In this document: piece by piece, positions 8,986 through 17,460 of the stretch
Position numbering within the stretch: position 1 is the first letter of the stretch
Layout of the letters: every line of letters starts with the position of its first letter
DNA from: Variovorax paradoxus
GTDB taxonomy: Bacteria; Pseudomonadota; Gammaproteobacteria; Burkholderiales; Burkholderiaceae_C
Length of the DNA: 64,000 nucleotides
NCBI RefSeq assembly: GCF_030811855.1
Contig: NZ_JAUSRN010000018.1
Location: 1-64,000 of the forward strand
Reading direction: 5' to 3'
Notes under the pieces: model-generated
What the model saw: only the letters and a program-made list of their open reading frames with translations
Databases searched by the model: none
What the model was told of the DNA's origin: nothing
Position numbers and translations under genes: made by a program

Positions 8986-9945
8986 TTACTTGCCGCTTTC
9001 CTGCATGAGTTTTTCGAGCTTCACGGCGTCGGCCGCAAAGGCGCGGATGCCTTCGGCCAGCTTCTCGGTGGCCATGGCGTCTTCATTGAGCGCAAAGCGG
9101 AAGCCCGCCTCGTCGTAGCTCAGCTTCTCCATGGTGGCGGTTGCGGCGGCTTTCTTCGCGTCGAGCGCGTGCTCGAGCGGCGCATCGTTCGCGGCCAGTT
9201 CGGCCAGGAGCTCGGGGCTGATGGTCAGCAGATCGCAGCCGGCCAGGGCCTGGATCTGCCCCACATTGCGGAAGCTCGCGCCCATTACCTCGGTCTTGAT
9301 GCCGTGCTGCTTGTAGTAATTGAAGATTTCACGCACCGACTTGACGCCCGGATCGTTCACGCCCGCGCTGGCGGCCTCATCCCACTTGGCGCCGGCCGAC
9401 TTCTTGTACCAGTCGTAGATGCGGCCGACGAAGGGCGAAATGAGCTGCACACCGGCCTCGGCACAAGCCACCGCCTGCGCGAACGAGAACAGCAGCGTGA
9501 GGTTGGTGCGGATGCCCTTCTGCTCGAGCGCACGCGCCGCCTGGATGCCTTCCCAGGTCGAGGCCACCTTGATCAGCAGGCGCTTCTGGGTGTCGATGCC
9601 TTCTGCCTTGTAGAGCGCCACGATGCGCTCGCCGCGCGCAATGGTGGCGGCGGTGTCGAACGAGAGGCGGGCGTCGACTTCGGTCGACACGCGGCCCGGA
9701 ATGATCGAGAGAATCTCTGCGCCAAAGCGCACCAGCAGCCGGTCGATGACTTCGTCCAGCGGCTTGCCCGCATGCTTCTTGACGGCTTCGTCGAGCAGCG
9801 GCCGGTATTCGGGCTTCTGCACTGCCTTCAGGATGAGCGACGGATTGGTGGTCGCGTCCTGTGGCTTGGAAATGGCGAGTTGCTTGAAGTCACCGGTGTC
9901 GGCGACCACGGTGGTCCATTGGCGGAGAGCATCGAGTTGATTCAT
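8986..9945 (-). CDS. tal: Transaldolase
   Basis: A 319-residue class I transaldolase (TalB type) that moves a dihydroxyacetone unit between sedoheptulose-7-phosphate and glyceraldehyde-3-phosphate in the pentose phosphate pathway. The N-terminal 'TTNPSLILKA' and the Schiff-base lysine segment 'LLIKVASTWEGI' (about 130-142) are both present, as is 'NLTLLFSFAQA'. The ATG at 9945 gives MNQLDALRQ, the standard N-terminus; the longer open frame upstream is not conserved-looking. It is the first gene of the tal-pgi unit. The 241-base gap to the divergent lipocalin gene should hold both promoters; no clear sigma70 box was recognised. Confidence 0.95.
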   Translation of the reverse strand: MNQLDALRQWTTVVADTGDFKQLAISKPQDATTNPSLILKAVQKPEYRPLLDEAVKKHAGKPLDEVIDRLLVRFGAEILSIIPGRVSTEVDARLSFDTAATIARGERIVALYKAEGIDTQKRLLIKVASTWEGIQAARALEQKGIRTNLTLLFSFAQAVACAEAGVQLISPFVGRIYDWYKKSAGAKWDEAASAGVNDPGVKSVREIFNYYKQHGIKTEVMGASFRNVGQIQALAGCDLLTISPELLAELAANDAPLEHALDAKKAAATATMEKLSYDEAGFRFALNEDAMATEKLAEGIRAFAADAVKLEKLMQESGK

Positions 9946-10186
9946 GTCGAAGATTATCCTGTGCGGGTGATGACAAGTTCTGCACGCTGTTGCGCTGGGG
10001 CCGATGTTTTCATGCGCACCGTAGCACGGGTTTTCGCCTCCACTGCGTCGGCCTGTAAGCGGCAGGGGCGTACGCGGCCCCGCCGCCCTACAAGTGCTGT
10101 GGTCCGCCGCTGACGGCAGCATTGCCGCTGGCGGGCTAGCCTGCGGCTTCCCGCCTTGATGCTTTCGACCACAGGAGTGCCCTTCC

Positions 10187-10867
10187 ATGCCTTGCCGACG
10201 TCGCACCGCAGCGCCCGCCGCTGCAGCAAACCGCGCGCCTTTCGACGACCGCCGCACCAGCGCCGCCATCGGCACACTGGCCACTGCCTTCGTCGTGGGC
10301 GGCGTGGCAACCTGGATCGCCCTGGGCGCGGGGCGCACCGCACGTGCGCAGCTCGCTGGCCCCGCCGACGGCGCGCCGCTGATGCGCGCGCCGCTGCAGG
10401 TGGTGGCTCCGGTCGACATCCAGCGCTATGCCGGCACCTGGCACGAGCAGGCCCGCTTGCCGAACCGCTTCCAGAAGCAGTGCGACGGCCCAGTCACCGC
10501 CGAGTACCTCCCCCAGCCCGACGGCACGGTGCAGGTGCGCAATCGCTGCGTACGGCCGGATGGCAATTTCGACGAGGCCGTGGGCACGGCCCGCGTGGTG
10601 CCGGTCGCGGGCCAGCCCGGCGCGGGCCGGCTCGAAGTGCGCTTTGCGCCGTCATGGCTTAGCTGGCTGCCGATGGTATGGGGCGACTACTGGATCCTGA
10701 AACTCGACCGCGACTACCAGGTGGCGCTGGTCGGCACGCCAGACCGTGAATATCTATGGGTTCTTTCGCGCGCGCCGCGCCTGGAAGACGACGCATTGCA
10801 GGCCGAATTGGACTACGCCGCCAGCCTCGGGTTCGACACGTCCAAAGTGGTGCTCACCGGCCGATAG
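10187..10867 (+). CDS. Lipocalin family protein (Blc-like)
   Basis: A 226-residue bacterial lipocalin. The family motif 'YAGTWHEQARLPNRF' is at about residues 83-97, with 'GDYWILKLDRDYQVALVG' and 'YLWVLSR' forming later barrel strands. Residues about 25-50 form a single hydrophobic segment, so it is exported or anchored in the inner membrane; there is no lipobox cysteine, unlike E. coli Blc. The ATG at 10187 has 'CAGGAG' seven bases upstream. Family members bind fatty acids or lysophospholipids and support envelope repair. Its last 14 bases overlap the convergent HAD gene. Confidence 0.85.
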   Translation: MPCRRRTAAPAAAANRAPFDDRRTSAAIGTLATAFVVGGVATWIALGAGRTARAQLAGPADGAPLMRAPLQVVAPVDIQRYAGTWHEQARLPNRFQKQCDGPVTAEYLPQPDGTVQVRNRCVRPDGNFDEAVGTARVVPVAGQPGAGRLEVRFAPSWLSWLPMVWGDYWILKLDRDYQVALVGTPDREYLWVLSRAPRLEDDALQAELDYAASLGFDTSKVVLTGR

Positions 10868-11495
10868 ACGAAGCAGCCGGCAGGTATCGCGCCAGCTGCG
10901 CCGCCAGTGCGGCGGGGTGAGTGCAATGGATGGCATGCCAGCCGAAGGCGCGCGCCGCCTCCACGTTGGCCGCCGAATCGTCGATGAACACCGTTTGCTG
11001 CGGATCGAGCGAATGGCGCACCGCCAGCAGTTCATAGATTTCGCGATTCGGCTTGATGAACTTCACGTCACCCGAGAAGACACCGCCATCGAAACGCCGC
11101 AGGAAGCCGAGCCGGCGCTCGAGGGCGCGTGCATACGGCGAAGGCATGTTCGAGAGGTAATAAAGGCGCAGCGCGTCGCCGGCGTCGCGGCGCGCGAAAA
11201 GGCTTTCAAGCAAGTCGACAGTGACGGGAATCGGCTCCAGGCGCTCGCCCAGGTTGCCAAGCATGTCGTCGAGCCGCGCGGCCGGAAGCGAGAGCCGCTG
11301 GGCCATGCGCGCAATCGCATCTTCGAGCGAGCGCGTGCCGCAGTCGAAGCACATCCAGTCGTCATGGTGAAAAAGCGCCCGGCCCAGTGCCGCGGCGGCA
11401 AACTCAGTGGGGGCGTGCTCGGGAAGATGGGCCTGCACCAGCCGCGTGGGCTCCCATGCCAGCAGCACGGCGCCAAGATCGAAAACCACGTTCAT
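10854..11495 (-). CDS. HAD-family phosphatase (YihX-like)
   Basis: A 213-residue haloacid dehalogenase-like hydrolase. Motif I reads 'VFDLGAVL' with Gly at the +2 position after the nucleophile Asp, the form found in YihX-type glucose-1-phosphate phosphatases rather than DxD phosphatases. Motif II is 'YYLSNMP', the conserved Lys lies in 'GDVKFIKPN', and motif IV is 'VFIDDSAANVEAA'. The cap is the small helical type. It lies 12 bases downstream of the ABC ATPase gene on the same strand and is probably co-transcribed with that importer. A sugar-phosphate substrate is inferred from motif and context only. Confidence 0.82.
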   Translation of the reverse strand: MNVVFDLGAVLLAWEPTRLVQAHLPEHAPTEFAAAALGRALFHHDDWMCFDCGTRSLEDAIARMAQRLSLPAARLDDMLGNLGERLEPIPVTVDLLESLFARRDAGDALRLYYLSNMPSPYARALERRLGFLRRFDGGVFSGDVKFIKPNREIYELLAVRHSLDPQQTVFIDDSAANVEAARAFGWHAIHCTHPAALAAQLARYLPAASSIGR

Positions 11496-11507
11496 GGCGC
11501 CATTGTT

Positions 11508-12560
11508 TCATGTGCCGGGCACCACGCTGACGCCGTGCGCCGCCAGCGACAGCGTGGCCTGCGCGCCCGCGGCCAGGGGGCGCGACAGATCGGCCGACAC
11601 CACGAAGACCGGACCGAGCGGCGTGTCGAAGCCGTATTCATAAAAGCTGCCGAGGTAGGCGGCCTTGCGAAGCGTGGCGGGCAGCCCCTCGCCGGCGTCG
11701 GCAGCACCGATCTCCCAGGCCTCGGGCCGCACCGCCACCTTCACCGTACCAGGCGCCACGGCATGGCGCGGCTGCAGCCGCAGCGGGCCGAGCACCACGC
11801 TGCCGTCGGCCTGCGCCACGGCGGGGAACACCATCGCCTCCCCCATGAAGCCGGCGACGAATTCGCTCTCAGGCCGGCCGTAGAGCTGCTCGGGCGTGCC
11901 GCGCTGGGCGATCACGCCGTGGTCCATGACGATGATCTGGTCGCTCACGGCCAGGGCCTCGCTCTGGTCGTGTGTGACGTAGGCCACCGTGAGTTTCAGC
12001 CGCTGCTGCAGCGCGCGGATTTCCTCGCGCATTTCGCGCCGCAGGCGGGCGTCGAGGTTCGAGAGCGGCTCGTCGAACAGCAGCACCGCGGGCTCCAGCA
12101 CCAATGCGCGCGCCAGGGCCACACGCTGCTGCTGGCCACCCGAAAGTTCGCTGGGCAGTCGCTCGTCGAAGCCGACCAGTCCCACACCCCTGAGCGCTTC
12201 GCGTGCGCGGACCGTCGCATCGTCCTTCTTCACGCCGCTCATGCGCAGGCCGTAGCCCACGTTTTCGATCACGTTCATGTGCGGGAACAATGCGTAGCTC
12301 TGAAACATCATGCTCACGTTGCGCTCGGCCGGTCCCAGCGTGGTGACGTCGCGTCCGCCCATGAGGATCGAGCCGGAGGTCGGCGATTCGAGCCCCGCGA
12401 TCATGCGCAGCGTGGTCGTCTTGCCGCAGCCTGAAGGCCCGAGGATGGTGGTGAGCGTGCCCACCGGCACCTCGAAGCTGATGCCCTTGACCGCCAGCGG
12501 TCCGTTCTTGTCGGTGCCATAGCGCTTGGTGACGTTGCGGAATTCGATGCCGTTGCTCAT
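11508..12560 (-). CDS. ABC transporter ATP-binding protein (FbpC/AfuC type)
   Basis: A 350-residue ATPase of the Fe(III)/phosphonate/putrescine class. Walker A GPSGCGKTT is at 41-49, LSGGQ at 139-143, Walker B LLFDEP at 160-165, and 'VTHDQ' follows; a C-terminal TOBE region (about 240-350) carries 'VAVRPEAWEI'. It lies 15 bases behind the fused permease and serves the binding protein encoded two genes upstream. Annotation as a ferric transporter would be routine, but the neighbours (pgi, tal, zwf, YihX-like phosphatase) make an AfuABC-type sugar-phosphate importer an alternative. Confidence 0.88.
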   Translation of the reverse strand: MSNGIEFRNVTKRYGTDKNGPLAVKGISFEVPVGTLTTILGPSGCGKTTTLRMIAGLESPTSGSILMGGRDVTTLGPAERNVSMMFQSYALFPHMNVIENVGYGLRMSGVKKDDATVRAREALRGVGLVGFDERLPSELSGGQQQRVALARALVLEPAVLLFDEPLSNLDARLRREMREEIRALQQRLKLTVAYVTHDQSEALAVSDQIIVMDHGVIAQRGTPEQLYGRPESEFVAGFMGEAMVFPAVAQADGSVVLGPLRLQPRHAVAPGTVKVAVRPEAWEIGAADAGEGLPATLRKAAYLGSFYEYGFDTPLGPVFVVSADLSRPLAAGAQATLSLAAHGVSVVPGT

Positions 12561-12575
12561 GTGTTCTTTTCCCGA

Positions 12576-14837
12576 TCAATGCACCACGGGCGCGGCCACC
12601 ATCGGCACGCCCGCCTTGCGCCGCCCCAGCTTGCGCTCCCCGACCACCCACTGCACCAGCGCAATTGCCACCGACATCAGGATCATGAGCACCGTGCAGT
12701 AGGCGAGCGCAATGCCGTAGTCGCCGTTGCCGACGCGACCGATGATGTAGGTGGTGGCCAGTTCGTTCTCGGCCGTAACCAGGAAGATCACCGCGCTCAC
12801 CGTTGTCATCGCGCGCACGAAGCTGTAGACCAACGCGGCCACCAGCGCGGGCTTCAGGAGCGGCAGCACCACCTTGAAGAGGGTCTGCGACGTGGAGGCC
12901 CGCAGCATCAGAGAGGCTTCGTCGAGCGACCGGTCGAGCTGCTTGAAAGCCGCCGTGCCAGCGCGCACGCCCACCGGCAGATTCCGAAACATGAAGCACA
13001 GCACGATGATGAGCCCAGTGCCCGTGAGCTCGAACGGCGGCACGTTGAAAGCCAGGATATAGCTCACGCCGAGCACCGTGCCTGGAATGGCAAAGGCCAG
13101 CAGCGCGCCGAACTCGAACACGCCCTGCCCCTTGAACTCGTTGCGCGCCAGCAGCCACGCAATGAGCAGCCCGAGCGCCGCGGTGATCGGCGCCGAGATG
13201 CCTGCGAGCTTGAGCGTGGTAATCAGCGAGTTCCACGCCGTACCGGCCCAGACCAGGCCGAACTGCCCCCACTCGAGCGAAAAGGCATTCTTGAAGTGGT
13301 TGAGCGTGAAGCTGTAGTCGCGGCCCCAGGTCTGCACGAAGCCACCCGCAAAGGCGAACAGGTAGACCACGGCGGTGAACGCGATCCACGGCAATGCGAT
13401 GCACTGGATGGTGCGGCGCACGCCGTCAGGCAGGGCCATTGCAATGCCTGCATCGCCCTTGCCGCTCACGGTGGTGTAGTTCTGCTTGCCGAGCACGCCG
13501 CGCTGCAGCGCGAAAACGCCGAGCGCGAAGATCGTCAGCACCCACGCCAGCGAGGCCGCGCGGCCCTGGTCGTATTGCGCGCCGACAATGGCAAAGAAGA
13601 TGTCGGTCGACAGCACCGAGAACTGGCCGCCCACCACCACCGGGTTGCCGAAGTCCGCAATGCTCTCGATGAAACCCACCAGAAAGGCATTGGCCAGCCC
13701 CGGCTTCAGGAGCGGCAGCGTGATGGTGAAGAAGGTGCGGCGGCGGTCGGCGCGCAGCATCTGCGCGGCCTCTTCGAGGCTTGGCGCAATGCCCTGCACC
13801 ACGCCGCGCATGATCATGAAGGCAATGGGCGTGAAGGCGAAGAGCTGTGCCACCAGCACGCCCGACATGCCGTAGAACCAGCGCGTCGGCTCGATGCCGA
13901 ACACGTTCTCGAGCAGCTGGTTGACGATGCCCGCACGGCCGAACAGCAGGATGAGGCCCAGGCCCACCACGAAGGGCGGCGTGATGATCGGCAGCAGCGC
14001 CAGCACCCGCAGCGCGCCCTGCCCGCGCTTGCTGCCGCGCTCGGCCATCAGCGCCATCAGCGTGCCTAAAAAGGTTGTGCCGGCAGCCGTGAGCAAAGCC
14101 AGCACCAGCGTGTTCCAGGCGACGCCGCAGCGCACTCCGCCCGCTATGCAGCCCAGTCCCCAGATGCGTTCGGTGAACACGCGTGCGATGAACGCGGTGA
14201 TCGACCATTGCCCGTCTTCATTGAAGAACGCACCCGCAAGCGCCTTGCTCACCGGGTACGCGATGAACAGCGCCATCAGCACGCCGCAACCGATGACCGC
14301 CGCGGCCACGAACAGGTCGCCCTTGAACAACCCCAGCCGCGCAATGCCGAAGGCCGCCAGCAGCGTGAGCGCAGTGAGCGCCATGAAGCCGCCCGCGCCG
14401 ATGCCGAACTGGTTGATGGCCAGTTCACCGAACTGCGCATTGAGCGCCGCGAAGCTCCAGCCGCGTGCGCCAATCACAAAGCCCGTAATGGCAAGACCGA
14501 TGGCGCCTATGGCGCCGCCCGCCAGCAGCCAGCGCCCCTGCGCCCGGCCTGCGGGCAGCGAAGCGCCGACGGCGCACATCACCAGACCCGCAAGGCCGAT
14601 GAAGAGCCAGCTGCGTCCTTGCGTGGCCGCCTGCATCAGGCCGTTGGCGCCTTCGGCTTGGCCGAAGACCTGCGGAATGGCCTCGTACCAGGTCGAATCC
14701 TGGATCGCATACCAGGGCAGCACGAAGTAGGCGGCAAAGCCCAGAGCCACCCAGGCCCAGATCCAGCGCTGCGACCGCCGGGCCGAGGCCACGGCGGCCG
14801 GATTGACCGGCACGGCGCCGGCGACGACGGTGCCCAC
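12576..14837 (-). CDS. Fused double-domain ABC permease (FbpB/AfuB type)
   Basis: A 753-residue inner-membrane permease made of two BPD transport modules. Residues about 1-200 add extra hydrophobic segments ahead of the first module. Each module has an EAA loop: 'SLEEAAQMLRADRRRTFFTI' near 360 and 'SLDEASLMLRASTSQTLFKV' near 650, so one chain provides both halves of the pore. The start is GTG at 14837, directly abutting the stop of the binding-protein gene (TAAGTG), with no separate ribosome site, so translation is coupled. Single-chain permeases are common in the FbpB class, but the N-terminal extension is longer than usual. Confidence 0.88.
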   Translation of the reverse strand: MGTVVAGAVPVNPAAVASARRSQRWIWAWVALGFAAYFVLPWYAIQDSTWYEAIPQVFGQAEGANGLMQAATQGRSWLFIGLAGLVMCAVGASLPAGRAQGRWLLAGGAIGAIGLAITGFVIGARGWSFAALNAQFGELAINQFGIGAGGFMALTALTLLAAFGIARLGLFKGDLFVAAAVIGCGVLMALFIAYPVSKALAGAFFNEDGQWSITAFIARVFTERIWGLGCIAGGVRCGVAWNTLVLALLTAAGTTFLGTLMALMAERGSKRGQGALRVLALLPIITPPFVVGLGLILLFGRAGIVNQLLENVFGIEPTRWFYGMSGVLVAQLFAFTPIAFMIMRGVVQGIAPSLEEAAQMLRADRRRTFFTITLPLLKPGLANAFLVGFIESIADFGNPVVVGGQFSVLSTDIFFAIVGAQYDQGRAASLAWVLTIFALGVFALQRGVLGKQNYTTVSGKGDAGIAMALPDGVRRTIQCIALPWIAFTAVVYLFAFAGGFVQTWGRDYSFTLNHFKNAFSLEWGQFGLVWAGTAWNSLITTLKLAGISAPITAALGLLIAWLLARNEFKGQGVFEFGALLAFAIPGTVLGVSYILAFNVPPFELTGTGLIIVLCFMFRNLPVGVRAGTAAFKQLDRSLDEASLMLRASTSQTLFKVVLPLLKPALVAALVYSFVRAMTTVSAVIFLVTAENELATTYIIGRVGNGDYGIALAYCTVLMILMSVAIALVQWVVGERKLGRRKAGVPMVAAPVVH

Positions 14838-15851
14838 TTAGCGCGGCAGCGAGTTGACGTCTTTTTCCCAGCGCGCGATCAGGCGCCGACGCTCGGCGCT
14901 GGCGCCGTACTTGGCGTAGTCGTAATTGATGAACTTGATCTTCTTGAAGTCCGGAATACGCGGGTCGAGCTTGGCTGTGGTGTTGCTCGGCAGCTGGAAC
15001 TGCTTGTTGGCGGCGCCGAGCTCCTGCGCACTGGGCGTCAATGCCCATTCGTAGAACTTCTTTGCGGCCTCGAGGTTGCGGGCGCCCTTGATGATGCTCA
15101 TGGAGCCGATCTCCGCGCCGGTGCCATCGCTGGGCGTGATGGTCTCGACCGGGAAACCCTGCATCTTCTCGCCCGGGCCGTCATGCACGAAGCTGATCGA
15201 CACCGCCGTTTCGCCGCGCGCCACCGCCTTGATAGGGCCGGTGCCGGAGCGCGTGTACTGCCCCACGTTCTTGTGCAGCGCCTTCAGGTAGTCGAAGGCC
15301 TTGTCCTCGCCCATGAGCTGCACCAGCGTGGCGATCATGGTGTAGGCAGTGCCGCTCGACGCGGGGTTGGCCACCTGGATATCGCCCTTGTATTCGGGTT
15401 TGAGCAGGTCGGCCCAGGTCTTGGGCACGGGCAGCTTCTTCTTGGCGAGCAGTTCGGGGTTGTAGCCGAAGCCCAGCGGGCCCGAATAGATGCCCACCGT
15501 CTTGTACCCTGACTGCTTGGCCTGCTGCTGGGCCCACGGGTGAAGCTGGGCCAGCGTGGGCGACTTGTATTCGAGCGTGAGGCCCTGTTCCGCCGCCTGC
15601 AGGTGCGGATCGCCGGTGCCGCCGAACCAGACGTCGGTCTTGGGGTTGTCCTTCTCGGCGATGAGTTGGGCCAGCGCCTCGCCCGAGCCCTTGAGCGACA
15701 TGTTGATGCGGGTGCCGGTGGTGCGCGCATACACGGTGGCAATCACGTTGCACCATTCGGCCTGGACCGAGCAGATGACGTTGACCGTGCCCTGGGCCGA
15801 TGCGGCGGCCGACAAACCCAACAAGGCCGCTGCAGTAAATAGCTTCTTCAT
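14838..15851 (-). CDS. ABC transporter periplasmic binding protein (FbpA/AfuA class)
   Basis: A 337-residue secreted binding protein with signal peptide MKKLFTAAALLGLSAAASAQ. 'SLKGSGEALAQLIAEKDNPK' and 'DVWFGGTGDPHLQAAEQGL' are typical of the ferric-binding/AfuA cluster. The distal tyrosine pair used for iron by FbpA is not clearly present: the C-terminus has 'FINYDYAKYG'. The start at 15851 is set by the signal peptide; the open frame extends nine codons more. It heads the operon SBP-permease-ATPase-HAD and is divergent from zwf with 141 bases between. The ligand is unproven: iron, or a hexose phosphate as for AfuA. Confidence 0.85.
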   Translation of the reverse strand: MKKLFTAAALLGLSAAASAQGTVNVICSVQAEWCNVIATVYARTTGTRINMSLKGSGEALAQLIAEKDNPKTDVWFGGTGDPHLQAAEQGLTLEYKSPTLAQLHPWAQQQAKQSGYKTVGIYSGPLGFGYNPELLAKKKLPVPKTWADLLKPEYKGDIQVANPASSGTAYTMIATLVQLMGEDKAFDYLKALHKNVGQYTRSGTGPIKAVARGETAVSISFVHDGPGEKMQGFPVETITPSDGTGAEIGSMSIIKGARNLEAAKKFYEWALTPSAQELGAANKQFQLPSNTTAKLDPRIPDFKKIKFINYDYAKYGASAERRRLIARWEKDVNSLPR

Positions 15852-15917
15852 GTGAAAACCTCGCCTCGAAAACAAAAATAGGCCTTTCGGCCGGGGTGGA
15901 GCGTAGCTTTCGTACAG

Positions 15918-15954
15918 GTTTCATGAATCGGTACAAGTACCATTCGGTTGAAAC
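15918..15954. promoter_or_regulatory. Dyad in the zwf / ABC importer divergent promoter region
   Basis: An extended symmetric element: outer arms GTTTCA and TGAAAC enclose a near-perfect palindrome GGTACAAGTACC (15930-15941). It sits 38 bases before the zwf start and between two divergent operons, a position where one repressor could control both. It does not match the HexR consensus as recalled. The regulator is unknown. Confidence 0.5.
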
Positions 15955-15992
15955 AAGCCCACTCGGCACCAAGACAAAAGGAAATTCGACAC

Positions 15993-17456
15993 ATGAGCTT
16001 CGATCTCGTTCTGTTCGGCGGTACTGGCGATCTTGCATGGCGCAAGCTGATGCCGGCGCTGTTCCAGGCCTTCAGGCACGGCAGCCTGCCGAAAGACGGA
16101 CGCATCGTCGGCGTGGCGCGGGACGACCTCTCGGACGATCAATACCGCGAACTGATCCAGTCGCGATTCAATGCGGTCGAAGGCGCCAAGCGCCCTTCGG
16201 CCGAAGAGTTCGAGAAGTTCGCCTCGCTGCTGCACTACCTGCGCATGGACTTGTCCAAGCCGGCCGACTACGCCCGCCTTGCCGATCTGCTGAAGCAGCG
16301 CAACGCCGACACGGTGGTGATGTACGTGGCCACGGCGCCGGCGCTCTTCACCCAGGTGGTCGAGCAGGTTGCCGCGGCGGGCCTGAACGGGCCGGCGACC
16401 CGGATCGTGCTCGAGAAACCCCTGGGCCATGACCTGGCGTCCAACCGCGCGATCAACGCCGCGGTGTGCAAGGTGTTCGAGGAGAAGCAGGTCTTCCGCA
16501 TCGACCACTACCTGGGCAAGCCATCGGTGCAGAACCTGTTTGCGATGCGTTTCGGCAATGCGCTGTTCGAGCCGATCTGGCGCCGCGAGCACATCGCCAA
16601 CATCCAGATCACCATTGCGGAAGACCTGGGCGTGGAGAAGCGAGGCGCCTTCTACGACCAGACCGGCGCGCTGCGCGACATGGTGCAGAACCATGCGCTG
16701 CAGCTGGTCTGCGCCATCGGCATGGAGCCGCCGATCAACTCGCATGCCGATGCCATCCGTGATGAGAAGCTCAAGGTGCTGCGCGCGCTCAAGCCCTGGA
16801 CCTCCGAAACGCTCGGGCTGCATGCGATTCGCGGCCAGTACACGGCGGGCACCGCCTACGGCGAGCGCGTGCCGGGCTACAGGGACGAACCCGGCGTCGA
16901 TCCCGAGAGCCGCACCGAAACCTTCGTGGCGCTGCGCACCGAAATTGCCAACTGGCGCTGGGCCGGCGTGCCGCTCTACATCCGCACCGGCAAGCGGCTG
17001 GCGTCGCGCGATGCGCGCATCGAGGTCAACTTCAGGCCCACGCCGCACGCGATCTATCGCGCGCCTTCAGGGGCAGTCAACAAGCTGGTGATCAACCTCC
17101 AGCCGAAGGACGGTCTGGAGCTTCACATGCTCGCGCAGGCGCAGGACAACCGCCAGCGCAACGGCCACAGTGCCGCGCAGCTCGCGCCGGTGCAGCTCGA
17201 CCTGGACTTCGACAAGCGCTTTGGCGCCGAGCGCGTGGGCGCGTACGAACGGCTGCTGCTCGACGTGATCGATGGCCGATTGAACCTGTTCGTGCGCAGC
17301 GACGAGCAGGAAGAGGCTTGGCGCTGGGTCGAGCCGCTGATCGACAGCTGGGCGTCGGACGGCGGACCGCGCCCGTATGCGGCGGGCACCTGGGGCCCCA
17401 GCGCATCGAGCGCGATGATTGCGCGCGACGGCTTCTCGTGGGGCGAGGAGCAGTAG
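15993..17456 (+). CDS. zwf: Glucose-6-phosphate 1-dehydrogenase
   Basis: A 487-residue cytoplasmic enzyme that oxidises glucose-6-phosphate to 6-phosphogluconolactone with NADP+ (or NAD+), the entry to the Entner-Doudoroff and oxidative pentose phosphate pathways. The coenzyme motif 'FGGTGDLAWRK' is at residues 8-18, 'VLEKPLGHD' near 140, and the substrate motif RIDHYLGK at about 169-176. The start at 15993 (MSFDLVLFGG) has 'AAAGGAAA' upstream; an in-frame start 15 codons earlier lies in the dyad region and is unlikely. It is divergent from the FbpA/AfuA-class importer and convergent with the dioxygenase gene, 4 bases apart. Confidence 0.95.
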   Translation: MSFDLVLFGGTGDLAWRKLMPALFQAFRHGSLPKDGRIVGVARDDLSDDQYRELIQSRFNAVEGAKRPSAEEFEKFASLLHYLRMDLSKPADYARLADLLKQRNADTVVMYVATAPALFTQVVEQVAAAGLNGPATRIVLEKPLGHDLASNRAINAAVCKVFEEKQVFRIDHYLGKPSVQNLFAMRFGNALFEPIWRREHIANIQITIAEDLGVEKRGAFYDQTGALRDMVQNHALQLVCAIGMEPPINSHADAIRDEKLKVLRALKPWTSETLGLHAIRGQYTAGTAYGERVPGYRDEPGVDPESRTETFVALRTEIANWRWAGVPLYIRTGKRLASRDARIEVNFRPTPHAIYRAPSGAVNKLVINLQPKDGLELHMLAQAQDNRQRNGHSAAQLAPVQLDLDFDKRFGAERVGAYERLLLDVIDGRLNLFVRSDEQEEAWRWVEPLIDSWASDGGPRPYAAGTWGPSASSAMIARDGFSWGEEQ

Positions 17457-17460
17457 CGCG

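Noticed and set aside
12561..14069. 502-codon plus-strand frame opposite the fused permease
   Set aside because: His/Arg/Gln-rich composition with no fold-like pattern, typical of shadows in GC-rich DNA.
15918..15954. HexR-type operator at zwf
   Set aside because: The sequence is symmetric but does not match the HexR consensus I recall, so it is reported only as an unassigned dyad.
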